The translations under genes and the position numbers were made by a program. From Spongospora subterranea (taxonomy: Eukaryota > Endomyxa > Phytomyxea > Plasmodiophorida > Plasmodiophoridae): a stretch of 18,133 bases of DNA. The stretch is from assembly GCA_900404475.1 (NCBI GenBank), contig OUQQ01000416.1:1-18133 (forward strand), written 5' to 3'. The notes below the pieces were generated by a model, which saw only the letters and a list, made by a program, of their open reading frames with translations, searched no databases and was not told where the DNA came from. This document shows, piece by piece, positions 1 to 7,920 of the stretch. The first letter of the stretch is position 1; each line of letters starts with the position of its first letter.

Positions 1-1
1 A

Positions 2-169
2 CAGATCCTCATCGAGCGTTTCGGCAGTATTATATTGGAATCCCTGATAAAAAGAAAGCGGTTGTTACAGTACCCGACCACGGTCCGAATCTGTCCGGAT
101 AACGACATAAACGAGGTTTTCCCGACTGACCCGGGGATTATCGCCAGAGCATCTCGACCGGTTCGATAA
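2..169 (+). CDS. possible 3' end of a gene cut by the window edge (weak)
   Basis: A reading frame without a start is open from base 2 to a TAA at 167-169 and would encode about 55 residues at the end of a protein whose 5' part lies outside the window. Its composition is protein-like: it starts QILIERFG, has a basic stretch KRKR near the middle and ends SRPVR. An overlapping frame from base 1 is also open for about 34 codons, so chance is a real alternative. I recognise no domain and cannot assign a function. Confidence 0.25.
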   Translation, partial: QILIERFGSIILESLIKRKRLLQYPTTVRICPDNDINEVFPTDPGIIARASRPVR

Positions 170-202
170 AAGTCCGTTAACTTAGCAGTGTACCGAGCAT
201 CT

Positions 203-225
203 ACCAAAATAGCGTGGCCACCGGT
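203..225 (+). repeat. left copy of a 23-bp perfect inverted repeat
   Basis: The 23 bases starting accaaaatagcg are found in exact reverse complement at 3619-3641. The match stops abruptly on both sides. The two copies face each other and enclose the 3.4-kb repeat-rich region. No convincing target-site duplication is visible outside them. Confidence 0.8.
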
Positions 226-349
226 GTACGGAATCCGAGAAGGGAAAAGGGGGAATGCGCATAATTTTTCTTTGTGTGCAGATCAAATTTTGGCGGGCGA
301 ACTACATTTTTCATTGGCTGTCGTGGTTGTTTTGTCTCGGCTACAGGCA

Positions 350-613
350 ATGTTCTGCCAGTATTGCGGCCAACAGCAGGGGCAGTGTTTGACTTCATGC
401 CCTTCGCTTGGTGAGACTCTCAAGAAGACGGCGGCGGCAGAGTTGTTGAAGTTCAAGGAAGCGGGAGCCGACGTCTCTCTTCGCCGTGTCGGTGGGGGCA
501 GTCGATGTGGATTGGCGACAAATCCGCTGTGCCGGCAAAGTTATCCCGCTTTGAATCGGCCATGCAATGTCGATTTAGGAATGCCTAGACTTTCAGAGGC
601 TTCGGATAGTTGA
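350..613 (+). CDS. small unidentified ORF, Cys-rich N-terminus (weak)
   Basis: The first ATG of a longer open frame (188-613) is at 350 and would give 87 residues. The N-terminus has FCQYCG followed by further Cys (GQC, SCP), which resembles half of a zinc ribbon, but no second half is visible. The bases just before the ATG (ctacag) look like a 3' splice site, so it could be a terminal exon rather than a whole gene. It sits between a 23-bp inverted repeat and the large foldback, so it may simply be part of a repeat. No family recognised. Confidence 0.2.
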   Translation: MFCQYCGQQQGQCLTSCPSLGETLKKTAAAELLKFKEAGADVSLRRVGGGSRCGLATNPLCRQSYPALNRPCNVDLGMPRLSEASDS

Positions 614-621
614 ACGGTTGC

Positions 622-1050
622 TCAGCGGAACTGCCTGTATGTTTTCCAGCAAGTGCCATTAATTTTTTGACAATAATTCATACCGGACCACACACTTTCT
701 CGATTTTGACAATTCATAGTGGACAGAGGGCCCGCAAACCCTAAACGACGGCTCCGCATTGTAAAATGCAATAAATTTCCAACTGGGAAAAATTTGTAGG
801 GTATAACTACGGTACTTTCATCAATATGATGAGCTGCGATGCGGATAAATTGCCGCGCACTTTTTCCGACCACGTGACTCAGCCCAACAGGTTTTATCAC
901 TTCTATAATGACTCCAGTGGAGTTGATCAACCATGATCCAACGGGCGGGTTATCCACAGTGGGTTTTAGAATAACAGAGGTCTCGGCCAAACAATCGGTG
1001 CCTGCATTTCTGGGTGGACCCAGCCTCTGTAAAAGCGGCTTGATCTCCAT
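622..1050 (-). CDS. 142-aa ORF of unknown function overlapping the foldback left arm
   Basis: An ATG at 1050-1048 opens a 142-codon frame ending in TGA at 624-622. It starts MEIKPLLQRL and contains VDNPPVGSW and VIPYKFFPVGN, with a late Cys-bearing tail. I do not recognise the family. The N-terminal 50 or so codons lie inside the left arm of the large foldback (901-1545). The right arm (about 2475-3002) carries the same start and first 25 codons, then diverges and is broken. It may be the surviving coding part of a mobile element or a duplicated host exon. A 49-nt intron-like sequence (1124-1076) upstream could join it to the frame at 1393-1091, but an in-frame TGA lies between them. Confidence 0.35.
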   Translation of the reverse strand: MEIKPLLQRLGPPRNAGTDCLAETSVILKPTVDNPPVGSWLINSTGVIIEVIKPVGLSHVVGKSARQFIRIAAHHIDESTVVIPYKFFPVGNLLHFTMRSRRLGFAGPLSTMNCQNRESVWSGMNYCQKINGTCWKTYRQFR

Positions 1051-1545
1051 GGAAATGGCCCGTCATGCATTGCATCTGTGTTCGCAAAGATTACGAGACA
1101 AAAAGTTGTAACGCGTTGGAGTACCTGACGCTATCAACAGCATGGCATCGCTGCCCGGCCTCCACCATAAATTGTAATTTTTCGTCGGTTTTGAGCTTGC
1201 TCAATTGTGACCGGTCGATGTCGAAGTCGCCGAAAGTTTCCTGGCGACGTTTCTCTACCGCCTGTGACGCAACGTGCGGCTCATTGCTGAATGCGTATTG
1301 TTCAGTGACGACATCGTGAGCAGAGTCCAGCCAAAATGGCAACCGGTTTTCGTAGAAAGCGGGCATGTTGTGAGAGAAAACTTGACCATGCATTCATGGC
1401 GTCCCGGGAACGAGCTACGCAGCTTGGTTGTTCTGGCGTCTGAATATATTCAACATCTACACAATCGCGGCACTTCCTGGGATTCGTTGAACAAAGGCAT
1501 GGTGTAAGCTGTCATCTTCAAGTCAGGCAATTCTCAGAGGAAGTT
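901..1545 (+). repeat. left arm of a large foldback (inverted repeat)
   Basis: The reverse complement of this arm recurs at 1988-3002, apart from an insert at 2483-2852 in the right copy. Long near-identical blocks include the segments around 1046-1120, 1150-1290 and 1315-1545. Agreement is high in the inner part and weaker in the outer 150 bases (901-1040). The arms are about 645 bases each and the spacer about 440. Such a structure can be a foldback transposon, an inverted gene duplication or an assembly artefact. I favour a real duplication because the arms differ by many substitutions and small indels. Confidence 0.9.
1091..1393 (-). pseudogene. 100-codon frame of unknown function inside the foldback left arm, probable decayed exon
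   Basis: The frame starts at ATG 1393 (MHGQVFSHNMP), passes through FDIDRSQLSKLKTDEK and ends at a TAA. The part before 1125 is more protein-like than the tail. The sequence 1124-1076 begins GTACTCC and ends AACACAG, matching the size and signals of introns elsewhere in the window. Splicing it keeps the frame toward 622-1050 but meets a TGA after about four codons. The right-arm copy (about 2137-2450) has frameshifts and lost the AG of this putative intron. I infer a degenerating duplicated gene or element ORF. Function unknown. Confidence 0.3.
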
Positions 1546-1547
1546 AG

Positions 1548-1754
1548 TCGCAAAGATTGCGAGACAAAAAGTCGGGACGCGTTGGAGTACCTGGTAACAT
1601 GACATTGCTGCCAGGTCACCATAAATTGTAAGTTTTCGACGGTTTTGAGCTTGCTCAATTGTGACCGGTCGATGTCAAAGTCGCCGAAAGTTTGCTGGCG
1701 ACGTTTCTCTACCGCCTGTGACGCAACGTGCGGCTCATTGCTGATGGGAGAATG
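1548..1754 (+). repeat. third, direct copy of an internal foldback segment, lying in the spacer
   Basis: The sequence from tcgcaaagattg to the end of gctgatgggagaatga repeats 1082-1290 in the same orientation, with a short deletion near 1595-1615. Its last 12 or so bases (gatgggagaatga) match the right arm (reverse complement of about 2245-2260) and not the left arm, which reads gctgaatgcg there. The spacer copy is therefore closer to the right arm at that end. Confidence 0.85.
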
Positions 1755-1987
1755 ACCAAAGTCGCTCTATCTATACCATAAGACACGAATGACTTATAAT
1801 ATGCAGTAATTGAGATCAGAACAAGTTACCGATTCAAAATTGGCGACGGCAGCAGCTGTAACTGTTGCGGATCGGCGAACATGTTCTAACATGTCATTCA
1901 CAGCGCGGTCGATTTCGTTCATCAAATCAGGCAAACTCACCCTTGCTCTTTGTAAAGCACTGCCTATCGTTGGAAAGGGTCATAGAC
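1755..1987. other. unique foldback spacer, nothing recognised
   Basis: The rest of the foldback centre shows no match to the arms. Two overlapping short open frames (from about 1810 and 1865) have no recognisable features and I treat them as chance. Confidence 0.5.
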
Positions 1988-3002
1988 AACTTCCTCTGGG
2001 AGAATAATTGCCTGGATGGCAGCTTACACCATGCCCTTGATCAACGAATCCAAGGAAGTGCCGCGATTGTGTAGACGTTGAATATATTCAGACGCCAGAA
2101 CAACCAAGCTGCGTAGCTCGTTCCCGGGACGCCGTGAATGCATGGTCAAGTTTTCTCTCACAACATGCCAGCTTTCTACGAAAACCGGTTGCCATTTTGG
2201 CTGGACTCTGCTCACGATGTCGTCAATGGACAAACGCATTCATTCCCCCATCAGCAATGAGCCGCTGCGTCACAGGCGGTAGAGAAACGTCGGCAGGAAA
2301 TTTTTCGACATCGACCGGTCACAATTGAGCAAGCTCAAAACCGACGAAAAATTTCAATTTATGGTGGAGACCTGGCAGCAATGCCATGCTGTACCAGGTA
2401 CTCCAACGCGTCCCGACTTTTTGTCTCGCAATTTTTGCGACCACTGATGCAATGCATGACGGGCCATTTCCATGGAGATCAATGTCAGGAGGCGTAACCC
2501 GTTACATACTTATCTACGTACCTAGGACTCTGATACACACTGTGTCGTGGAAACCGAACTGAGGCGTTTTTGAATCAAATTCAGTGTTGTTGGTCCTCGC
2601 CCCTAGTTTCCATAGTTTCCGCTCCCGCTCCAGTTCCCGCCTCTCGCCATAGTCCCCGTCTCTCGCCACTAGTTTCCGCCCTCGCTCCAGTTCCTGTTCT
2701 TCCTCGCCCTAGTTTCCGTCCGTGTTCTTCTTCACCCCTAGTTTCCGTAGTTTCCGCTCCAGTTCCCGCCCCTAGCCCTAGTCCCCGTCTCTCGCCACTA
2801 GTTTCCGCCCTCGCTCCAGTTCCGGTCCGTGTTCCTAAACTATAACAATCAGGCCGCTTTTACACAGGCTTGGTCCACCTAGAAATGCAGGCACCGATTG
2901 TTTGGCCGAGATCTCTGCACAGGGCAGGAGCAGTGCACCTTGACGCGAACAATGTGGATAACCCGGGATCATTGTTGATCATTCTTTGGAGTCATTATAG
3001 AA
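1988..3002 (-). repeat. right arm of the large foldback, interrupted by an insert
   Basis: This is the inverted copy of 901-1545. The inner edge (aacttcctct at 1988) pairs with 1536-1545 and the outer edge (tcattatagaa ending at 3002) pairs with the start of the left arm. It is continuous from 1988 to 2482, broken by 370 bases of unrelated CT-rich sequence, and resumes at 2853. A stretch around 2926-2950 no longer matches. Reading frames present in the left arm are frameshifted here. Confidence 0.9.
2483..2852 (+). repeat. CT-rich minisatellite insert splitting the foldback right arm
   Basis: Comparison with the left arm shows that gatcaa at 2477-2482 should be followed directly by gccgctttt, which instead resumes at 2853. 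The inserted 370 bases begin with about 110 bases of ordinary sequence and continue (2599-2838) as a degenerate tandem array of blocks such as agtttccgctcc, agttcccgcc and tctcgcca. At a larger scale it is two units offset by 135 bases. The top strand is strongly pyrimidine-biased. The tetramer atca occurs at both junctions and could be a target-site duplication. An open frame over it (2570-2845) gives only low-complexity Pro/Ser/Val and is not treated as a gene. Confidence 0.75.
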
Positions 3003-3060
3003 CCCCCGTTTGAGTCATTGTTGATAGAATTTTCGTTTGATCATCGTTGATAAAACCCCC
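2967..3060. repeat. degenerate short tandem repeats around gttgat(c/a)
   Basis: Two to three imperfect copies of a roughly 30-base unit follow one another (ccccgtttgagtcattgttg, then cgtttgatcatcgttgat), each near a gagtcat or gatcat motif. They lie at and just beyond the outer end of the foldback right arm and may have arisen from it. Confidence 0.5.
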
Positions 3061-3280
3061 GGTTACAGTAAAGTGCGGGAACTCCAAATTTCCAAGGACT
3101 TTGGCAGCTGGCACGGAATTCTCAACGGCCACACTATTATAAGCCGGGCATTGAACATCGTTATCATATAGATCTCACCGAGACCAACAATTTTACGATT
3201 TAAATTTTGTCATAAGTCAAAAACTCGGTACGGAGTTCACGTTTGAAAATTAACCTTTTTGAAAATTGGCCGGTAAATGG

Positions 3281-3521
3281 ATCTAGAACCCGTCGTTCCT
3301 GAATCCGGCGTTGTATTCTTTCGAAGAACTTTACCCAGGATGACCAAGTGGCCTTGTGCCATGCCTGGCTGGATGTCAGCGAGGATCCGTTGGTTGGCAC
3401 TGACCAAAGCAGTACCGATTTTGGGGCAACGAGAGTCAGCGCTGGAATCTGCCAGCATTCAAGTGCATTGGCGTGATAAATTTGCAGAAATCTGTGGATT
3501 CAGGGACGACGGGTTCTAGAT
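3281..3521. mobile_element. MITE-like element with 26-bp terminal inverted repeats
   Basis: The 26 bases at 3281-3306 (atctagaacccgtcg...) match the reverse complement of 3496-3521 at 25 of 26 positions, enclosing 189 bases. The small size and the lack of a convincing ORF fit a miniature inverted-repeat element. Both strands carry a roughly 70-80-codon open frame across the interior, but neither resembles a transposase. No clear target-site duplication is visible, so the superfamily is undefined. It could also be a chance pair of regulatory or structural repeats. Confidence 0.6.
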
Positions 3522-3618
3522 TCATGGCAAATTGCTGTCAGATTGTCGTCCGCCTGAGAAGTTACCGACCGGTAAAGCGCGGCCTTCGGAAAAATTTACC
3601 GAGAGTTCACTGTATCAA

Positions 3619-3641
3619 ACCGGTGGCCACGCTATTTTGGT
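3619..3641 (-). repeat. right copy of the 23-bp perfect inverted repeat
   Basis: These bases are the exact reverse complement of 203-225. They could be the terminal repeat of a 3.4-kb composite element or two relics of a dispersed short repeat. The sequence alone does not decide. Confidence 0.8.
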
Positions 3642-3739
3642 GAATACACTCTGAAAATCTTCTCCCGAGCTAAAAATCGTTTCTCACAGACTTTGTTACG
3701 GCAAATTCTGCAGTTCACCCACTTAAACCATCGCCATGG

Positions 3740-3885
3740 AGAAAAAGGTATCTCGAAGGCAGACCGAGTTCTTGGTCAATCATTTCCTTTTTCAAAATTC
3801 CCACCTATTTCTCGTTAATAACCGGAGGGGAGGCCCATGGCCAGGCCCCTGTAGCCGGTCAAAAGCTCAACGAAAACAGTGGCTT
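3740..3885 (+). repeat. left arm of a second, older foldback
   Basis: Several blocks match the reverse complement of 3960-4078 in the same order: a purine block ending tctcgaa.gcagac, then cgagttc.tgg, then tttctcgt, then gagggg...cccatggcca, then tgtagc.ggtcaaa. Identity is much lower than in the first foldback and small indels are needed. A frame starting at ATG 3735 gives a short peptide (MEKKVSRRQTEFL) related to the one encoded on the minus strand of the other arm. Confidence 0.65.
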
Positions 3886-3959
3886 TTTCTGTCAATTCTA
3901 TAACGTGAGACAAAGAGAGAATTTGGACAGGTTCTAATGCAAAAAGTCGGTTATGTTGC

Positions 3960-4078
3960 TTTTTTGGTGAGATTTGACCAGCTACACGGGCATGGCCATG
4001 GGTCGCCCCTCCAGGTATGAGAAATTGCTGGGGATTTCCAGGAACTCGGGCTTTGTCTGCATTCGAGAGACCTTTTCA
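3960..4078 (-). repeat. right arm of the second foldback, with a 62-codon minus-strand frame
   Basis: This is the inverted counterpart of 3740-3885, separated from it by about 75 bases. On the minus strand a frame running from 4170 to 3982 reads through EKVSRMQT and EFLEIPSNF before a TAG. The left arm encodes the similar EKKVSRRQT and EFL. The repeat therefore seems to derive from a coding or formerly coding sequence of unknown identity. Confidence 0.6.
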
Positions 4079-4718
4079 GTGAATTCAAATGTAATCAGAC
4101 GTCGGAGCAGGGGCATGTTCACGCTTGGGGCCTTATTTATCTTTCGTGCTGAATACGTTTGACAGAACACACATGGATGAAGTGTTTGTGAGCAACGCCG
4201 ATCTCTTATCCCGGTTGCAATAACGCTGAACTGATAATTGACCTGAGCAATGCGTCCACACCTCGATCAGTGATCATCACGGAATCGTATTGCTTTTGGT
4301 GATATGGAACATCAAAATCACAATTGACCACGTCTTATTGCTGTATGCGATGAACACAATATCGACGGATCATTTGGTTGCATTCCATATTGGGTTGTGC
4401 CTTCGGTCCTCTGCTCTCCTGTCCTTCTTCACTCTTTCTGCCCTCTTGCCAACATTGTATCAGAATGTAGAGTGGCAACGTTTGGGTCCATTAAACTTAC
4501 CGTTGGTTTATCTAAAGCTCAACGCGCTGATTAAACTACAATTATCCTATCTGCTCGTTCCCTTTTCCAGTCACCTGGGAATAACCCCAGGGCGATGCAA
4601 CTTGAACCCTTTTTTTCGAAAAGTGGTATATTAATTGTTCAGTAAAAGGCAGCGACAACGATCAGGGAATTGATTGAATATGTCGCGAATGTGAATAAAG
4701 ATGGAATTTGTGTTTTGT
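4079..4718. other. non-coding stretch, nothing firm
   Basis: I find no gene I can support here. A 114-codon plus-strand frame (4290-4634) gives a hydrophobic, Leu-rich but unstructured translation with no recognisable domain. The region lies downstream of UTP3 and probably contains its 3' flank. Confidence 0.5.
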
Positions 4719-6846
4719 TTATTTAAATGACGTCGATCTCGATAGATTTGGTTTAATTCCAGTGCGTTCACCATCATATGTTGTACCTCTTTTCTCGCTA
4801 AACTCTTTAACCTGTCCCTTACGTTTGACCAGGGCTTGCTCGTACCGCCTCCTGTGCTTCACCCGCGGGTTCTTATCCTCCTTGTTCCTGTACCGTTTGA
4901 TGCCCCGGTTCTCGACGATTTTCTTGGACGCGCCTCGTCGACCATCGGCGACATCGTCAACGTATTCAACATGGGAACGTGCACTAGCGGCTGCCTCCTT
5001 CTTGGCCGACGAGATCTTCACCGCCTTTTTCTTAGCTGCCTCGTAAAAATCAAAATCGTCCGAATCAACGTCATCCTCCCCATATTGTTGTTGTTGATGA
5101 GCTGGAGCAGCGGACGTTCTAGCGTCCCGTTTCGATTTACGAAGAGCGGCGATTTCATCGTGATCATCGTCAGAATCTAACACGAGCGTGATTAATATCG
5201 GGGGGAATCGGATCCACAATCGCCCGATTTACCTCGATTTCCCATCAGATTGTCGAGGTCTTCGAACCCATCGAACTCCCCTTGAAGTGACGACTGGGGT
5301 TTCTTCGATTTCTTCGACGCCGGTTTCATCAACCGCAGGAAGTTTTCTTCCTCGAACTGTCTCCTTTCCTTACCGTCTTCCGATTCGTTGTCGGAATCGT
5401 TGTGGACTTTCATTTGTTCTGGGGCCTGTGTTTTTCTATTTTCAGCAAAATGCGGCGAAGAGGCGCCGAGAGCCATGGCGGCGAATTACCGATGAGAACT
5501 CGTCCCGAATGGACCTCATCATATCCGACTGGTGCAGTTTCTTCAACGCCCTGGCCTCCTTCTTCTTGTCGCCCTTCTTCTCGTCATATGGCACCATGCG
5601 ATGACGGGGCGGGACGTAGATGGCGCTAGAGTCGTGAGCCGGCTCCTCGGCAATCTTCACGGTTTCAGATGGATCATCTCCAGCCGACAAATTCGGTTTG
5701 AATCGCAGCGGGTCTGTTGATGAACTCGACTAAAACACGATTGAGTTTTTGACGAGTGCGATTACGATGTAGATTTCGCTACCGTGATACGAGAGGCTTT
5801 GTCGATCATGTAGGCGAGCTTCTTGCGGATCGGTTGAACGCGTTCGATGAGGGCGCGCAGCTCGATCAGCCGATCGATAACGGGGTGATGGCGAATGGGG
5901 CGACCCTCCGCCTTCAACAGCAGGTACATGACCAGGTTTACACAATAATGCATCAGCAGATGGTGTTGAACGGATAATAACGATATACTCCCTGAACCCG
6001 AAATCTCCCCGACCTGAACGCGCGATTAAACCCACGATCAACCGCGACAAATTTCTGGTTTTTACCGATTTCTCAGCGAGGATTTTCTCCTGAATTTGCG
6101 AGATGGTTTTGTTGAGTTCTTGTAACAATCCCAGCAGCTCTGGTGAATCTTTAGCTACATGGCGTAGACGATCCTCGGTCGACATCTGGGCGATATTCGG
6201 GACAATCGCCGAATCCGAATCGGGTTCGGCATCGGCATTGTTGCCACTGGGTTTCCCAATTGTGTTCGACCTGACGTTGTCGATTTCATAATCCCCTTCG
6301 TCCATATTGCCAAACATGATCGCCTGTTGCCGTTTCGCCTCCTATCGCCAGGGTTTCAATGTCAAAAATGAACCAAAACCGTTTTCGTTGAAAACACAAA
6401 AACCTCTTCTTCTTCCATGGCCTCTTCGTCACTATCGGAATCGATCTCGAAATCAGCCGCTTCGCTTCCATAGTACATATTCCTGTGAGGACAATGTCAA
6501 CGCGCTCACGACCGTCGTCCGTTTGTTCAAAATATTACTTGTTTTTCCCCCAAGCTGTAGCAATGGCGTCCTCAGCGGCGATCTTCTTCGCGCGTCGTTC
6601 GTGTTTGGGAACGGGTTCGGCCATCTCCCGAACGTCGTCCATCTCCTCCTCGACGTCCTCTTCGGACACGTCTAGAGCCAGGATATCGTCGGGCTGTATT
6701 TCCTGGTCCTCATCGTCGTGATCGCCGTCGTCGTTGATCGGAATATATTCCCGCTTCGCCGAGAACTTATCGACCTCGTTCTCATCGACGACCTCACACG
6801 CGGCGCCGCCGCGTTTCGGCTGGTTTTTGCTACGGCGTCGACCCAT
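4719..6846 (-). CDS. UTP3: UTP3/SAS10, small-subunit processome protein, seven exons
   Basis: Sas10/Utp3 is a nucleolar component of the U3 small-subunit processome, needed for early 18S rRNA processing. Exons by descending position: 6846-6539, 6482-6404, 6341-6066, 6013-5783, 5729-5490, 5425-5233, 5176-4719. The six GT-AG introns are 52-64 nt, all in phase, and give 594 aa. The N-terminus is basic (MGRRRSKNQPKR), followed by acidic tracts and the conserved WGKNK-NMYYG (around 98-107). The Sas10/Utp3 helical domain covers about 180-290, with YLLLKAEG at 251-258 and HHPVIDRL at 263-270. Then come DPLRFKPN, a Lys/Glu-rich middle and the C-terminal Sas10 domain (about 490-594) with KNPRVKHRRRYEQ and a GIKPNLSRS end. 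Length fits the family (human 479, yeast 610). I chose the ATG at 6846 because the upstream in-frame codon is only TTG. An AATAAA (4723-4718, minus) overlaps the stop codon. Confidence 0.93.
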
Positions 6847-7106
6847 TCTCAACCTGAAGATTATTCAAAGTCTGGTCAGGGTCATGTGTGTTACATGCGG
6901 AATCCGCCACGGACTCCGCGACAGGGTCCATCACACTGAATCGGATCAATGTTTCCAGTCCAGCTCTGTGGCTTTCGGGTTTGGATTATGGATGATTGTC
7001 GTCGTAGGAATGCATTGCGAGGTGGCAATAAAACATATCTGCAATCGCTTCTACCAAAAAACCATCGGGTTTAGCGGCGTTTGAATAACTGGACGGTTTT
7101 TTGAGA
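6847..7106. promoter_or_regulatory. intergenic stretch upstream of UTP3
   Basis: This 260-base gap separates the UTP3 start from the stop of the next minus-strand coding-like region, so it should hold the UTP3 promoter and the 3' flank of its neighbour. I see no clear TATA box or other element. Short open frames on the plus strand here have no recognisable features. Confidence 0.4.
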
Positions 7107-7806
7107 TTACTTTACGCTGATAATTCCAGTTTTTGAAGTTGGATTGTAATCAACATTCAGATATTTTGGTTGGGTTTCACCTCCCTCACTCGTTATTGAA
7201 ATGATCGACGCAGCCGTCGTACTCCAATAAAATAGTTGACAAATTCTCACCACCCGATCAAAAAACTTATTACCGATTTCCCTGCCATCAATCATCAGGA
7301 TCGTCGAGTGGGACCGCCAACATCGTCAAAGACGAAACTCGATATTATGTTTTTAGTCATACCTTCCTCAAAGTCAAAAGCAAATGTTCTAACAGCTCCT
7401 ATGTTTTTGCTAAAAGATCGAGAGGTTTCGGTCCCGAATATCTTCAGCGTTTTCGCCGTTTCGTCCCTCACTTTTATCATTTCGAAAAAGCGCTTTTATT
7501 TTCAAAATCTGTAGAAGCAAAACTCAAAAGCGCTAGAGTCCTGGGGTAGGGGTTCGTCAGCGGGTTCGTTTTTGAAAGAATACGCCACAAGCAAAGGATC
7601 CTTCGCCATAATGTGCCCGTTAGATCCTCGCCCTCTACGGACCGCGGCAAGGTGAACAATTTTCCTCTGCCCTCGAACACAGGGTTTTTGGACTTTGTTG
7701 CAATGCACGTCGGCGGCATTTCACAGAAACCCTATGTCAATGTTGAATAACAGCGCTTGGTCTAAATTAATTCCACAAATCGGATTTGTCGTGTTCTGAT
7801 TTCCAT
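7107..7806 (-). CDS. unidentified coding-like region, exon structure unresolved
   Basis: Several minus-strand frames here look coding and are bounded by intron-like signals, but I could not make one continuous model. A possible start is ATG 7806 (MEIRTRQIRF), with a 45-nt GT-AG intron leading to GFCEMPPTC. The next frame carries FEGRGKLFTLPRS and a 38-nt intron could join it to DPLLVAYSFKNEP. A separate frame carries MIKVRDETAKTLKIFG and FAFDFEEG before a strong donor (gaag|gtatgact), and the last exon ends in GIISVK and a TAA at 7109-7107. It lies between two minus-strand genes in the same orientation. It may be a fast-evolving gene or a decaying one. I recognise no domain. Confidence 0.4.
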
Positions 7807-7920
7807 GATTTTTTGCTAACACAGAGCTCCAACCCGGATATTCAGCACTGGATATTAGACGGACGCTGCGTCAAACGTCAACCTGGATGATGATGTGCAA
7901 CGGGTTTGACAAGGATAAAA

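Noticed and set aside
188..349. N-terminal extension of the 350-613 frame starting at GTG 188
   Set aside because: There is no ATG in this part and it overlaps the 23-bp inverted repeat. A GTG start is not expected in a eukaryotic gene.
2570..2845. 91-codon frame over the CT-rich array
   Set aside because: Its translation is only Pro/Ser/Val/Ala repeats created by the minisatellite, with no start context or flanking exon.
4290..4634. 114-codon hydrophobic plus-strand frame
   Set aside because: It has no clear helix pattern, homology or splice context. Leu/Phe richness follows from the T-rich strand.
1..4700. Complete autonomous transposon or retroelement (transposase, reverse transcriptase)
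   Set aside because: I found no DDE, RT or integrase motifs in any frame. Only non-autonomous repeats and unidentified coding-like fragments are visible.
6847..6852. Two-residue upstream extension of UTP3
   Set aside because: The upstream codon is TTG. The ATG at 6846 gives the normal basic N-terminus.
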